Shown here: positions 15,597-23,577 of the stretch, one piece after another
Position numbering within the stretch: position 1 is the stretch's first letter
How the letters are laid out: the number at the start of each line of letters is the position of its first letter
NCBI GenBank assembly: GCA_045657265.1
Contig: JAZOSU010000030.1
Location: forward strand, 1 to 40,551
Source: RGIG9041 sp045657265
GTDB lineage: Bacteria > Bacillota > Clostridia > Oscillospirales > QAKW01
Reading direction: 5' to 3'
Length of the DNA: 40,551 nt
Notes under the pieces: generated by a model
What the model was told of the DNA's origin: nothing
The model's input: the letters and a program-made list of their open reading frames with translations, nothing else
The model's database searches: none
Program-made: the position numbers and the translations under genes

Positions 15597-18260
15597 ATGA
15601 AAAGAAAACTTCAAAAAATCACTAATATAATAACCCCGGTATATCTTTCATTACTGACTTGCTTTGCGATTCTTCGCGAGGTTGTTCCACTTTCAAAATA
15701 TGTGGGCAATGATCTGTTCGCATATTCTTTTTTTGGCGGTGGTTTGCTTATAATACTGCTTTCTTTTACTGCAGATAAAAAATTCATTCGTGTTCCGCAT
15801 ATTGCTATCCTTGCTATGTTTATTGGTATCTGTGCGGTTTCTACTCTTATAAACGGATTTGCATTTTTAAATAATATAAAGACTATCGGATGGCTTATAA
15901 TATTTTTCTTTCTTGTATATGTAAGCGGATCAAAAAGCGATAAAATAGGAGAGAAAAATATAAATGCAGTGTTTATTACTGCCGTTACAACAATGGGGAT
16001 TCTTTGCTTTGCCTCTTTTTTAATGTATATTTTTGATGTTGATTATGTTTATTTTAGTGAGCATTTTGTAAAAGAATTTACGCAAGGATTCAGCCATCAG
16101 TATATGCGTTTGTGGGGCGTTTTTCTCGAAAATAACTATGCAGCAATTTATGGCCTTGTAACAATATTTATGGGTGCGTACCTATTTAAAAAATATAGTA
16201 ATGTATTTGCAAGAATAGGTATAATCCTTTCGGCGTTGTTTGCTTTTTGTTTTATGACACTTACTAATTCAAGAACCTGTCAGGTTGTTTGTGCTGTATC
16301 TGTTATGTGGGTTGTTTTTTATGTTTTCGCTTGTAAATTTCAAAACAAGAAAATTTTTTCTGTACTGGTTCCAATTCTTACATCGGTCATTGCGGCAATT
16401 TTGACTTTTGCATTGTTTTTTTGTACAAAATATACACTCCCTTATGTAAAAATCGGTATAAGAGAGTTGGTAGGAGAAAAGGCTTACTATTTCGTTCACA
16501 AGAGCTATGATGATCTTTATCGTTTTGGTGAAATAAAAATTTTCAGCGGTTATTTACCTGAAAAAAACGAAGAACAGGAACAAAATAAAGTTGATAGTGA
16601 AGATTCGAATGTCAAAAAACCTGAGACTCAGAAGCCTGAAACTCAAGTTCCCGAGTCTCAGAATCCGGCAGCTTCACAAGATGCAATTACTAAGCCTGAA
16701 ACACTTGATAGAACCGATCTTGATAAAAAAGATTTTTCAAATGGAAGATTCAGACGTTGGAAAGAAGGTCTTGATATATTTTTAAAAACACCGATTTTCG
16801 GTGCATCACCGAGAGGTGTGCGTGATTTTGCAAAAATACATTTTCCGGATTCCTATGTTGCCCTTTATAATTACTCTATTTCAAATTTTGTTATTGATTT
16901 ACTTGCATCGACGGGCATATTGGGTTTGGCAATTGTGTTATGGTTGTTTTTGAAAATATTTATGCTTGTAATTCGTTTAACATTCAAAAGATCTTTCAGC
17001 AATAAGGTCCTTTTTGTTGCAGGAATTGCACTTACTCTCATAGTGGCATCTCTTTTCCAGGCTGACCTTTTCTTTAATATGGCTTTCGGCGGTGTGGCTT
17101 TCTGGATGGCTATGGGTATACTTTCTTCATATAAGTTTAAAGTTACAGCTGAAAATGATGAAGAACGTGTGTTGGTTTACGGTCTTAAAGATCCCGTAGG
17201 AGGCGTTGAACACGTAGCGCTTGAATACGTACGTGCCATTTCTAAAAATCATTCTTTAAAATTTGATTTCTTGTATTTTGGAAGTTGTTCTATTGAGAAT
17301 GAACTTACTCAGTTAGGCGCTCGTGTTTTATATATGCCATCACGAAAAAGAAACCCGATTGCTTATAAAAAAGCGATAAAACGTGTATTTGAAGAAAATA
17401 ATTATATTGCAGTGTGGGGAAATTATTCCGGTCTTACAAATATCGATCTTCTGACATATGCTTATGATTATGATATTCCTGTCAGAATAGCGCATAGCCA
17501 TGTTTCAAATTTGTCTTGGAATGGCTTTTTGATGAAATGCTTTGTAAATGTATTTCATAGAATTAATAAGTTTTTTGTAGATGACTATGTAACACATTAT
17601 TTTGCCTGTTCTGAAAAAGCAGGACACTTTATGTTTCCTAAAAAATCATATAAAAAACTCATTGTGTGTAAAAACGCAGTAGATACAATGCGTTTCTGTG
17701 ATGGTGAAAGTGACGTTCGAGAAAAGTTAGGAATTTCTGACGATGCTTTCGTAATAGCCCATGTAGCACGTATGTGCAAAGAAAAAAACCAGTCATTTTT
17801 AATTGATGTCTTCGAGAAGGTAGTGCAGAAGAATCCTGATTCTGTACTTTTGATGGTAGGCGACGGAGAAAAGAAAGCTGACCTTGAATACAAAGCAAAT
17901 CAGCTTCGATTGTCAGAAAAAATCAAATTTTTAGGAGAATGTTTCGATGTACCTGAAATTCTTCGTGCATCTGATGTTTTTGTGCTTACGTCATATACTG
18001 AGGGATTCGGACTTGTTGTAATAGAGGCACAGGCTTGCGGAGTGCCTTGCGTGGTTTCTGATACTGTGCCTAAGGACGTTGCAATTTCTGATGCTGTAAG
18101 ATTTGTTTCACTTTCTGATTCGGCTGAAGATTGGGCCGATGCGGTTATTTCTTCAAAAACACTTTCTGTTGGAAATGCTACTGAATGTGTTATAAAAAAC
18201 GGATTTGAAATATTTTCTGAGAGCGAAAAAATATATAAGATTTTCAAGGGAGAAAAATAA
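15597..18260 (+). CDS. O-antigen polymerase/ligase-like membrane protein fused to a family 4 glycosyltransferase
   Basis: An 887-residue two-part protein. Residues about 1-520 form a polytopic membrane domain of the Wzy/O-antigen ligase type with many hydrophobic segments. A large hydrophilic loop near residues 320-380 holds a Pro/Glu/Thr-rich tract (KPETQKPETQVPESQNP) before FRRWKEGLDIFLKTPIFGASPRG, typical of the Wzy/WaaL region before the last helices. Residues about 525-887 are a GT-B glycosyltransferase (VYGLKDPVGGVEHVAL, HVARMCKEKNQSFLIDVF, VGDGEKKADLE, the SYTEGFGLVVIEAQACG donor-binding motif). Usually these are separate genes. The fusion suggests that polymerisation or transfer and a cytoplasmic glycosyl transfer are physically coupled. 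No internal start or frameshift is seen at the junction. Confidence 0.85.
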   Translation: MKRKLQKITNIITPVYLSLLTCFAILREVVPLSKYVGNDLFAYSFFGGGLLIILLSFTADKKFIRVPHIAILAMFIGICAVSTLINGFAFLNNIKTIGWLIIFFFLVYVSGSKSDKIGEKNINAVFITAVTTMGILCFASFLMYIFDVDYVYFSEHFVKEFTQGFSHQYMRLWGVFLENNYAAIYGLVTIFMGAYLFKKYSNVFARIGIILSALFAFCFMTLTNSRTCQVVCAVSVMWVVFYVFACKFQNKKIFSVLVPILTSVIAAILTFALFFCTKYTLPYVKIGIRELVGEKAYYFVHKSYDDLYRFGEIKIFSGYLPEKNEEQEQNKVDSEDSNVKKPETQKPETQVPESQNPAASQDAITKPETLDRTDLDKKDFSNGRFRRWKEGLDIFLKTPIFGASPRGVRDFAKIHFPDSYVALYNYSISNFVIDLLASTGILGLAIVLWLFLKIFMLVIRLTFKRSFSNKVLFVAGIALTLIVASLFQADLFFNMAFGGVAFWMAMGILSSYKFKVTAENDEERVLVYGLKDPVGGVEHVALEYVRAISKNHSLKFDFLYFGSCSIENELTQLGARVLYMPSRKRNPIAYKKAIKRVFEENNYIAVWGNYSGLTNIDLLTYAYDYDIPVRIAHSHVSNLSWNGFLMKCFVNVFHRINKFFVDDYVTHYFACSEKAGHFMFPKKSYKKLIVCKNAVDTMRFCDGESDVREKLGISDDAFVIAHVARMCKEKNQSFLIDVFEKVVQKNPDSVLLMVGDGEKKADLEYKANQLRLSEKIKFLGECFDVPEILRASDVFVLTSYTEGFGLVVIEAQACGVPCVVSDTVPKDVAISDAVRFVSLSDSAEDWADAVISSKTLSVGNATECVIKNGFEIFSESEKIYKIFKGEK

Positions 18261-19309
18261 TGAGGATTGGTATTCTCACTTTTTCAAAATCAATTAATTA
18301 TGGTGCCGCACTTCAAGCTGTAGCACTTAAACATACGGTGGAAAGCTTTAACGAAGATGTCAGTGTTATTGATCATCCCTGTAAACAAATTGACAGTTCT
18401 TCAAAAATTTTTGATTTTTCATATATAATGTCACCTTCGTATGTTGTTACCCATATTGTTAATATGCCTATTGCTATAAAGAGAACAATTGCTTTTAAAC
18501 GATTTTGTAAAGAGCATTTTGAGTATGGTAGTGACAACTTTGAAAATTATGATAAGATAATAGTAGGCAGTGATCAGGTATGGAATTATAATCTCACCGG
18601 CGACGATATGTTCTATTTTCTTGATTTTAAATCTGATAACCTTAAAAAATTTGCTTATGCTGCAAGTTTTGGTCTGTCGGAAATAGATAACGATCATCGC
18701 AAACGTATTGCACCGCTAATCGAAGAATTTGATGCAATATCGGTAAGAGAAAAAACAGGTGCTGATCTTGTAAATCAAATGACAGGAAAGGATGTCCCTG
18801 TAGTTGTTGACCCTACACTTTTGTTTGATAAAAGTCGTTGGGCCGAGTACGCAAACAAGAAATTTGAACATAAGGGATATATTTTCGTATATACAGTATT
18901 TAATAGTAAGCCTTTATGGGAATTTGCTTACAAACTGTCAGAGAAAACAGGACTTCCCATAAGAACGATCAGTTATTCTAAATTTCATCGCCATAAAGCA
19001 AAATATTCTTTTTTTGCAGGTCCTGATGAATGGTTGTCTCATATTATGAACGCAGAATATGTTGTTACAAATTCTTTTCACGGCCTTGTTTTTTCAATGA
19101 ATTTTGAAAAGCAGTTTTATTTTGAAATGCCACCTGAAACTTCAGGTGTGGGTTCAAGACTTAAAGATACAGCAGAAACTTTTAAGGTAATCCACCGTAA
19201 TATAAATTCAGGAAATCACACTCCTGTGGATTATTCAGTGGTAACTCCACTTATAGAATCGGCACGTAAAGAATCTTTAGAATTTATCAAAAAAATTATA
19301 AATCAGTAA
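18260..19309 (+). CDS. polysaccharide pyruvyl transferase family protein
   Basis: A 349-residue protein with the family N-terminus IGILTFSKSINYGAALQAVAL and the motifs IIVGSDQVWNYNLTG, ISVREKTGADLV, VVVDPTLLFDKSRW and the C-terminal TNSFHGLVFSMNF. Relatives transfer a pyruvate ketal from phosphoenolpyruvate to sugars of extracellular polysaccharides. The ATG overlaps the preceding TAA (TAATG). In this operon it probably decorates the repeat unit. The exact acceptor, and whether pyruvate is the true donor for this subgroup, is open. Confidence 0.87.
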   Translation: MRIGILTFSKSINYGAALQAVALKHTVESFNEDVSVIDHPCKQIDSSSKIFDFSYIMSPSYVVTHIVNMPIAIKRTIAFKRFCKEHFEYGSDNFENYDKIIVGSDQVWNYNLTGDDMFYFLDFKSDNLKKFAYAASFGLSEIDNDHRKRIAPLIEEFDAISVREKTGADLVNQMTGKDVPVVVDPTLLFDKSRWAEYANKKFEHKGYIFVYTVFNSKPLWEFAYKLSEKTGLPIRTISYSKFHRHKAKYSFFAGPDEWLSHIMNAEYVVTNSFHGLVFSMNFEKQFYFEMPPETSGVGSRLKDTAETFKVIHRNINSGNHTPVDYSVVTPLIESARKESLEFIKKIINQ

Positions 19310-19320
19310 AGGATAAAGAG

Positions 19321-20838
19321 TTGAGTACAACAAACAGAACTAAAAAATTTATGCACAACTCGCTGTCAACAGCGCTTTATCAGATAGTGGTAATGCTTGT
19401 TGGGTTCGTAACACCACGTATAATTTTGCAGTTTTATGGTTCCGAACTTAATGGCCTTGTTTCTTCTATAAATCAGTTGATATCCTATCTTGCGCTTGTA
19501 GAGGCAGGAATAGCAGGAGCTGCCGTTTATGCACTGTACAAGCCTCTTGCAGATAAAGATCACGATGCAATCAGTTCAGTAGTAACTGCTACTAAAAATT
19601 TTTATAATCAGTCAGGATGGATTTTCACGGCACTTATTGTTGTAATGGCTGTTGTTTATCCGTTTTTTATAAAGACGAGTAAACTTGGTATTTTAGAGGT
19701 TATGATTCTTGTCTTGGTACTTGGTTCTAAAAGTTTTCTTGAGTTTTTTACACTTTCAAAATACCGCGTTATACTCACAGCAGATCAACGTACATATGTA
19801 GTTTCAAATGCATCTACTATTTATGTGTTATTTCAAATGATAATTATTGTTGTGCTGTCTGTTTTGCGTCTGAACATTGTGGTTGTATATACAGTTGCCA
19901 TAATTGCGCTTCTGACACGTAGCTTTATTCTGATGTTTTATGTAAAAAAACACTATTCTTATATAAACTATAAAGCAACTCCTAATAAAAAAGCGCTTGA
20001 TCAAAGATGGGATGCACTGTTTTTACAAGTGCTTGGAGCAGCCCAAACAGGAGCTCCTATTCTTATTGCAACTATTTTTACTACACTTGAAGATGTTAGT
20101 GTTTATGCCATTTATAATATGGTTTTGTCAGGTATAAATGGTTTGCTGAGTATTTTTGTTAATGGCCTTTCTGCCGGCTTTGGAGATGTAATTGCAAGAA
20201 AAGAAGAAAAAACACTTCAACATTCTTACAAAGATTTTGAATATGCGTATTATATATTGATCACTATAGTGTACTCAGTAACAGCTATAATGTTGCTTCC
20301 ATTTGTAAAAGTTTATACAAATGGAATTACAGATGCGAACTATGTAAGACCTGTGATTGCTATTCTTTTTGCATTTAACGGTCTTTTATATAATCTTAAA
20401 ACACCGCAAGGTACATTGGTTATTTCAGCAGGAATGTACAGAGAAACACGCTATCGCAGTCTTATACAGGCTTTGATAATAATTGTGGGTGGTGTTATGT
20501 TGGCACCGTATTTAGGACTTGTAGGTATACTTATTGCATCTTGTCTTTCAAATTTATACAGAGTGATAGATCTTGCTATATTTGTTCCTAAACGGATTAC
20601 CATGTTGCCGGCTCGTAAATCTTTTTTAAGAATAACGATTACTACGGTTTTGTGTGTTTGTATGTATTTGCCTTTTGCGTTTTTTGAGTTTACCGCAACC
20701 GGAATATTTGATTGGGTCTTAAAAGCAATAATTGTTTCAATTTGTGTATTTGTAGTGACGGTTTTAGTTAATCTTATTTTTGAGAAAAAACAATTTATTT
20801 ATATTTTAACAAGAATAAAAAGCTTGTTTAAGAGGTAA
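19321..20838 (+). CDS. oligosaccharide flippase (Wzx/MATE-like)
   Basis: A 505-residue polytopic membrane protein of the polysaccharide-biosynthesis flippase family (MOP superfamily). Twelve to fourteen hydrophobic segments can be read. The N-terminus FMHNSLSTALYQIVVMLVGF and the segment GSELNGLVSSINQLISYLALVEAGIAGA are typical. It would move lipid-linked repeat units across the membrane for the adjacent polymerase. The start is TTG at 19321 behind AAAGGA; the next ATG lies about 10 codons in, and a TTG start gives the better-placed N-terminus. Confidence 0.9.
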   Translation: MSTTNRTKKFMHNSLSTALYQIVVMLVGFVTPRIILQFYGSELNGLVSSINQLISYLALVEAGIAGAAVYALYKPLADKDHDAISSVVTATKNFYNQSGWIFTALIVVMAVVYPFFIKTSKLGILEVMILVLVLGSKSFLEFFTLSKYRVILTADQRTYVVSNASTIYVLFQMIIIVVLSVLRLNIVVVYTVAIIALLTRSFILMFYVKKHYSYINYKATPNKKALDQRWDALFLQVLGAAQTGAPILIATIFTTLEDVSVYAIYNMVLSGINGLLSIFVNGLSAGFGDVIARKEEKTLQHSYKDFEYAYYILITIVYSVTAIMLLPFVKVYTNGITDANYVRPVIAILFAFNGLLYNLKTPQGTLVISAGMYRETRYRSLIQALIIIVGGVMLAPYLGLVGILIASCLSNLYRVIDLAIFVPKRITMLPARKSFLRITITTVLCVCMYLPFAFFEFTATGIFDWVLKAIIVSICVFVVTVLVNLIFEKKQFIYILTRIKSLFKR

Positions 20839-20839
20839 T

Positions 20840-21991
20840 ATGTCTTATTTTGTTTATGAAAATAAAGAGAATTGCTGCGGTTGTAGTGCTTGTATGAATA
20901 TTTGTCCCAAAAAGGCTATTGTAATGAAATCAGACGAAGAAGGTTTTTTATATCCTGATATTGACGGGCAAATCTGCGTTGAGTGCGGACTTTGCAAAAA
21001 AGTATGCGATTTCCAAAAAGAACATATTAAAACAGAGAATGATGTTCCTACTTATGCAGTAAAGGCGCAAGATACAGTGCGTAAAGAAAGTACATCTGGT
21101 GGGATGTATAAAATTCTTTCGGATTTTGTGCTGAAAAAAAACGGTACGGTGTATGGCGCGGCATATAATGAAGATATGTGCGTCGTGCATACGCGTGCTC
21201 AGAATGCTCAGGAGAGAGATTTACAAAGAGGCTCAAAATATGTTCAGAGTGACCTTGGGGGAGCTTTTGCATTAGTAAAAAAAGATTTGTTAGATGGAAA
21301 ATACGTGCTTTTTTCAGGCACTTCATGTCAGGTCGCAGGACTGGCGAATTTTCTTTCTAATGTTGATACTGAAAAACTTTTGCTTGTTGATTTACTTTGC
21401 CACGGCGTACCAAGTCCGCGGGTTTTTTCAGAATATATTAATTTTGTTCAAACAAAACGTAATAAAAAAGTGGTTTGTTATTTGAGTCGGGCAAAGGATA
21501 AAAAATTTAAATTTAATGAAAGAATTGAATTTGCTGACGGAAGTCGCGAAATAAAAACTATGCTTTCAGAAATTTATAATAATGTTTTTTATTCAAACAA
21601 TGCTCTTCGTCAATCATGTTATAATTGTAAATATACAGGGCTTCCGCGCTATTCTGATATAACAATTGCAGATTTTTGGGGAATAGAAGATATTTGTCCT
21701 GATTTTTATGATAAAAACGGCATTTCTTTAGTAATACTTAATTCCGAAAAAGGGATGTCTGTATTTGAAAATGTAAAAAATAATTTAGAAGTTAATAAAC
21801 AGAACTTTCAAAATGCAACTCTTAAAAATCATAATCTTGTAACACCTACAAAAAAACCTGCTGAACGTGAAAAATTTTGGCAGGATATAGAAACCAAAGG
21901 TTATGAATTCATATTTAAAACTTATGGCGGTTATAATTTTGTAAGAGCAGTAAAACGATTTATCAAAAAACTTATCAAATATCAGAAGTGA
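20840..21991 (+). CDS. F420H2 dehydrogenase beta-like Fe-S protein of polysaccharide clusters
   Basis: A 383-residue protein with an N-terminal dicluster ferredoxin (CCGCSACMNICPKKAI and CVECGLCKKVCDF). The FrhB/FpoF-type domain follows: STSGGMYKILSDFVL, GSKYVQSDLGGAFALVKKDL, LFSGTSCQVAGL and DLLCHGVPSPRVFSEY. Proteins of this type recur next to pyruvyl transferases in surface-polysaccharide loci of anaerobes without F420. A redox step on a sugar or ketal precursor is plausible but unproven. The gene starts 1 bp after the flippase stop and ends the operon; no clear terminator follows within 60 bp. Confidence 0.8.
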   Translation: MSYFVYENKENCCGCSACMNICPKKAIVMKSDEEGFLYPDIDGQICVECGLCKKVCDFQKEHIKTENDVPTYAVKAQDTVRKESTSGGMYKILSDFVLKKNGTVYGAAYNEDMCVVHTRAQNAQERDLQRGSKYVQSDLGGAFALVKKDLLDGKYVLFSGTSCQVAGLANFLSNVDTEKLLLVDLLCHGVPSPRVFSEYINFVQTKRNKKVVCYLSRAKDKKFKFNERIEFADGSREIKTMLSEIYNNVFYSNNALRQSCYNCKYTGLPRYSDITIADFWGIEDICPDFYDKNGISLVILNSEKGMSVFENVKNNLEVNKQNFQNATLKNHNLVTPTKKPAEREKFWQDIETKGYEFIFKTYGGYNFVRAVKRFIKKLIKYQK

Positions 21992-22057
21992 CAAAAATTG
22001 TTGACGAATATAACCGAACTTAGAAATGCCGTAAGTTTTTGATAAGGAAATATTATT

Positions 22058-22202
22058 ATGAAACTGTATGCTAATTTACATCTTCATTCAACACATTCAG
22101 ATGGAGTGTATTCACCTAAAGAACTTGCAAAAGTAGTTTCGTGAAACAGATCAGTCAAAACAACATTTTGAAGAAATCAGAGACAAAATGAAATACAGAT
22201 AA
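22058..22202 (+). pseudogene. PHP-domain phosphoesterase, internally deleted remnant
   Basis: The ATG at 22058 opens MKLYANLHLHSTHSDGVYSP, nearly identical to the start of the intact PHP gene at 30777. It stops after 28 residues (22142-22144). The end of the gene survives in another frame (QHFEEIRDKMKYR, stop 22200-22202), resembling the intact copy's EYFDEIKNRKKSR end. About 250 residues between them are gone. It therefore began as a paralogue of the 30777-31676 gene and lost its middle. The RBS (AAGGAAA) is still present. Confidence 0.8.
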
Positions 22203-22206
22203 AAAT

Positions 22207-22246
22207 AGAGCTGAAATATTTTAGAAATATTTCAGCTCTGTTTTTA
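22207..22246. terminator. bidirectional intrinsic terminator
   Basis: A perfect 15-bp stem (AGAGCTGAAATATTT with its complement) and a 3-nt loop, with T tracts on both sides. It lies between two convergent gene remnants: the PHP remnant ending at 22202 and the minus-strand remnant ending at 22249. Confidence 0.9.
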
Positions 22247-22248
22247 GT

Positions 22249-22556
22249 TTAAATATCAACTATTTTCAAAAGATATGCGCTGTGAAGAGGCATTTTAATG
22301 TATGCGGAAAATTCGGTTGAGGTGAATATTTCTTCGCGTATAAGGCAATCGTGTTCCTCGTCGAGAATGTAATACTCAAGCTTTATACCGTTTTTGTTAA
22401 GTTCCTTGAAAAATCCGTCATGCCAGACTTCTCCGAGTCCGCGCTGGAAGGACCGCCGATTTTAAGGTGTGGAAAACAAGCTTTCAGATGCGTTTATACT
22501 GTGCATAGGCTTACTTTCCCAATAGGTTTGGAAAAATCCACTCTTATAGTATCCAT
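22249..22556 (-). pseudogene. GH39-like glycoside hydrolase, internally deleted remnant
   Basis: On the minus strand an ATG at 22556 behind GAAAGGA opens MDTIRVDFSKPIGKVSLCTV then stops at 22494. The end of a protein follows in another frame: WHDGFFKELNKNGIKLEYYI, then EHDCLIREEIF, TEFSAYIKMPLHSAYLLKI and a TAA at 22249. The beginning resembles clostridial GH39-type (beta-xylosidase-like) glycosidases, and the end fits an HDGFF...Y-x-L-D...-type C-terminus of the same kind. The catalytic domain is absent. The family call is from memory of the N-terminus and is moderate. Confidence 0.5.
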
Positions 22557-22672
22557 AATTTTTATTCCTTTCAGTAAGTATAACTTAATTATAACACTTT
22601 TAATAAATATTGAAATATTTATTTCAGATTGAATTATTTCTCAGAAAGTAGTATTCTGTAATGGGTGATATC

Positions 22673-23458
22673 ATGAAAATAACTGTACTTGTTGAAAATA
22701 TATCTGAAAAAGAAAATATAATATCGCAACACGGGCTTTCTCTTTATATTGAAACAGAAAACCATAAAATTTTGTTTGATATGGGACAAAGCGACCTTTT
22801 TGAGCAAAACGCAAGAAAGCTTGATATAGACCTGTCAGATGTGGATATTGCAATAATATCTCACGGACATTACGACCATGGAGGCGGTCTTGAAAGATTT
22901 TTAGAAATAAATAATAAAGCTCCTGTTTACATAAGTAAATATGCTTTTAGACCACACTATAACGGAGAAAAATATATTGGTCTTGATATAACTCTTAAGG
23001 CGAATAACCGCCTTGTATTTACAGACGATGTTTTTGAAATTGATAACGGACTTGTTCTGCAGCACTGCAATTCAAATACTAAAAAATTTAAGCTTGGCAG
23101 TTTCGGTCTTGATATGATAGAAAATGAAACTGTTTTACCTGATGATTTTCGTCATGAACAATATCTTGAAATAAAAGAAAACGGGAAAACTGTACTGATT
23201 TCAGGCTGTTCACATAAAGGTATATTGAATATTGCAAGTTGGTTTGATGCAGATGTGATTATAGGCGGATTTCATTTTTCAAAGCTCCCTCTTGATGAAA
23301 CTCTGGAACAATATGCAAAATATCTTAATGACTTTGATACCGATTTTTATACCTGCCACTGCACAGGAACAGATCAGTTTGACTTTATGAAAAAGCATAT
23401 GAACAGGCTGTTTTATTTGTCATCGGGACAAAGAATAGAAATACAAAAAGAAGTTTAA
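22673..23458 (+). CDS. MBL-fold metallohydrolase
   Basis: A 261-residue metallo-beta-lactamase-fold protein with the zinc-binding motif ISHGHYDHGGG, a second His in SGCSHKGI, and GGFHFSKL and CHCTGTDQF near the C-terminus. The layout (KITVLVEN start, DMGQSD, HGHYDHGGGLE) matches the group that includes the 7,8-dihydropterin-6-yl-methyl-beta-D-ribofuranosylaminobenzene 5'-phosphate synthase-like proteins. In bacteria these are mostly of unknown substrate. The ATG at 22673 gives the usual MKITVLVEN start behind GGTGAT; an in-frame ATG at 22661 adds four residues. The gene stands alone between remnants and the dlt-like operon. Confidence 0.83.
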   Translation: MKITVLVENISEKENIISQHGLSLYIETENHKILFDMGQSDLFEQNARKLDIDLSDVDIAIISHGHYDHGGGLERFLEINNKAPVYISKYAFRPHYNGEKYIGLDITLKANNRLVFTDDVFEIDNGLVLQHCNSNTKKFKLGSFGLDMIENETVLPDDFRHEQYLEIKENGKTVLISGCSHKGILNIASWFDADVIIGGFHFSKLPLDETLEQYAKYLNDFDTDFYTCHCTGTDQFDFMKKHMNRLFYLSSGQRIEIQKEV

Positions 23459-23495
23459 AAAATTTTACACCTGCTTTTTGCGCAAGGGAGTTTTA

Positions 23496-23524
23496 TTGAC
23501 AATTGTCTATTAATATGTTATTGT
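23496..23524 (+). promoter_or_regulatory. promoter of the dlt-like operon
   Basis: TTGACA at 23496-23501, a 17-bp spacer and TATTGT at 23519-23524, followed by a leader of about 50 nt with GTGGAGG before the ATG at 23578. Confidence 0.75.
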
Positions 23525-23577
23525 ATCAGTTAATGTGGAATATTGTGTTTTAAATAATTAGTGGAGGCTTATTATAT

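Noticed and set aside
20840..21991. A functional F420-dependent hydrogenase or dehydrogenase
   Set aside because: No F420 biosynthesis or partner genes; the polysaccharide context points to the glycan-locus subgroup.
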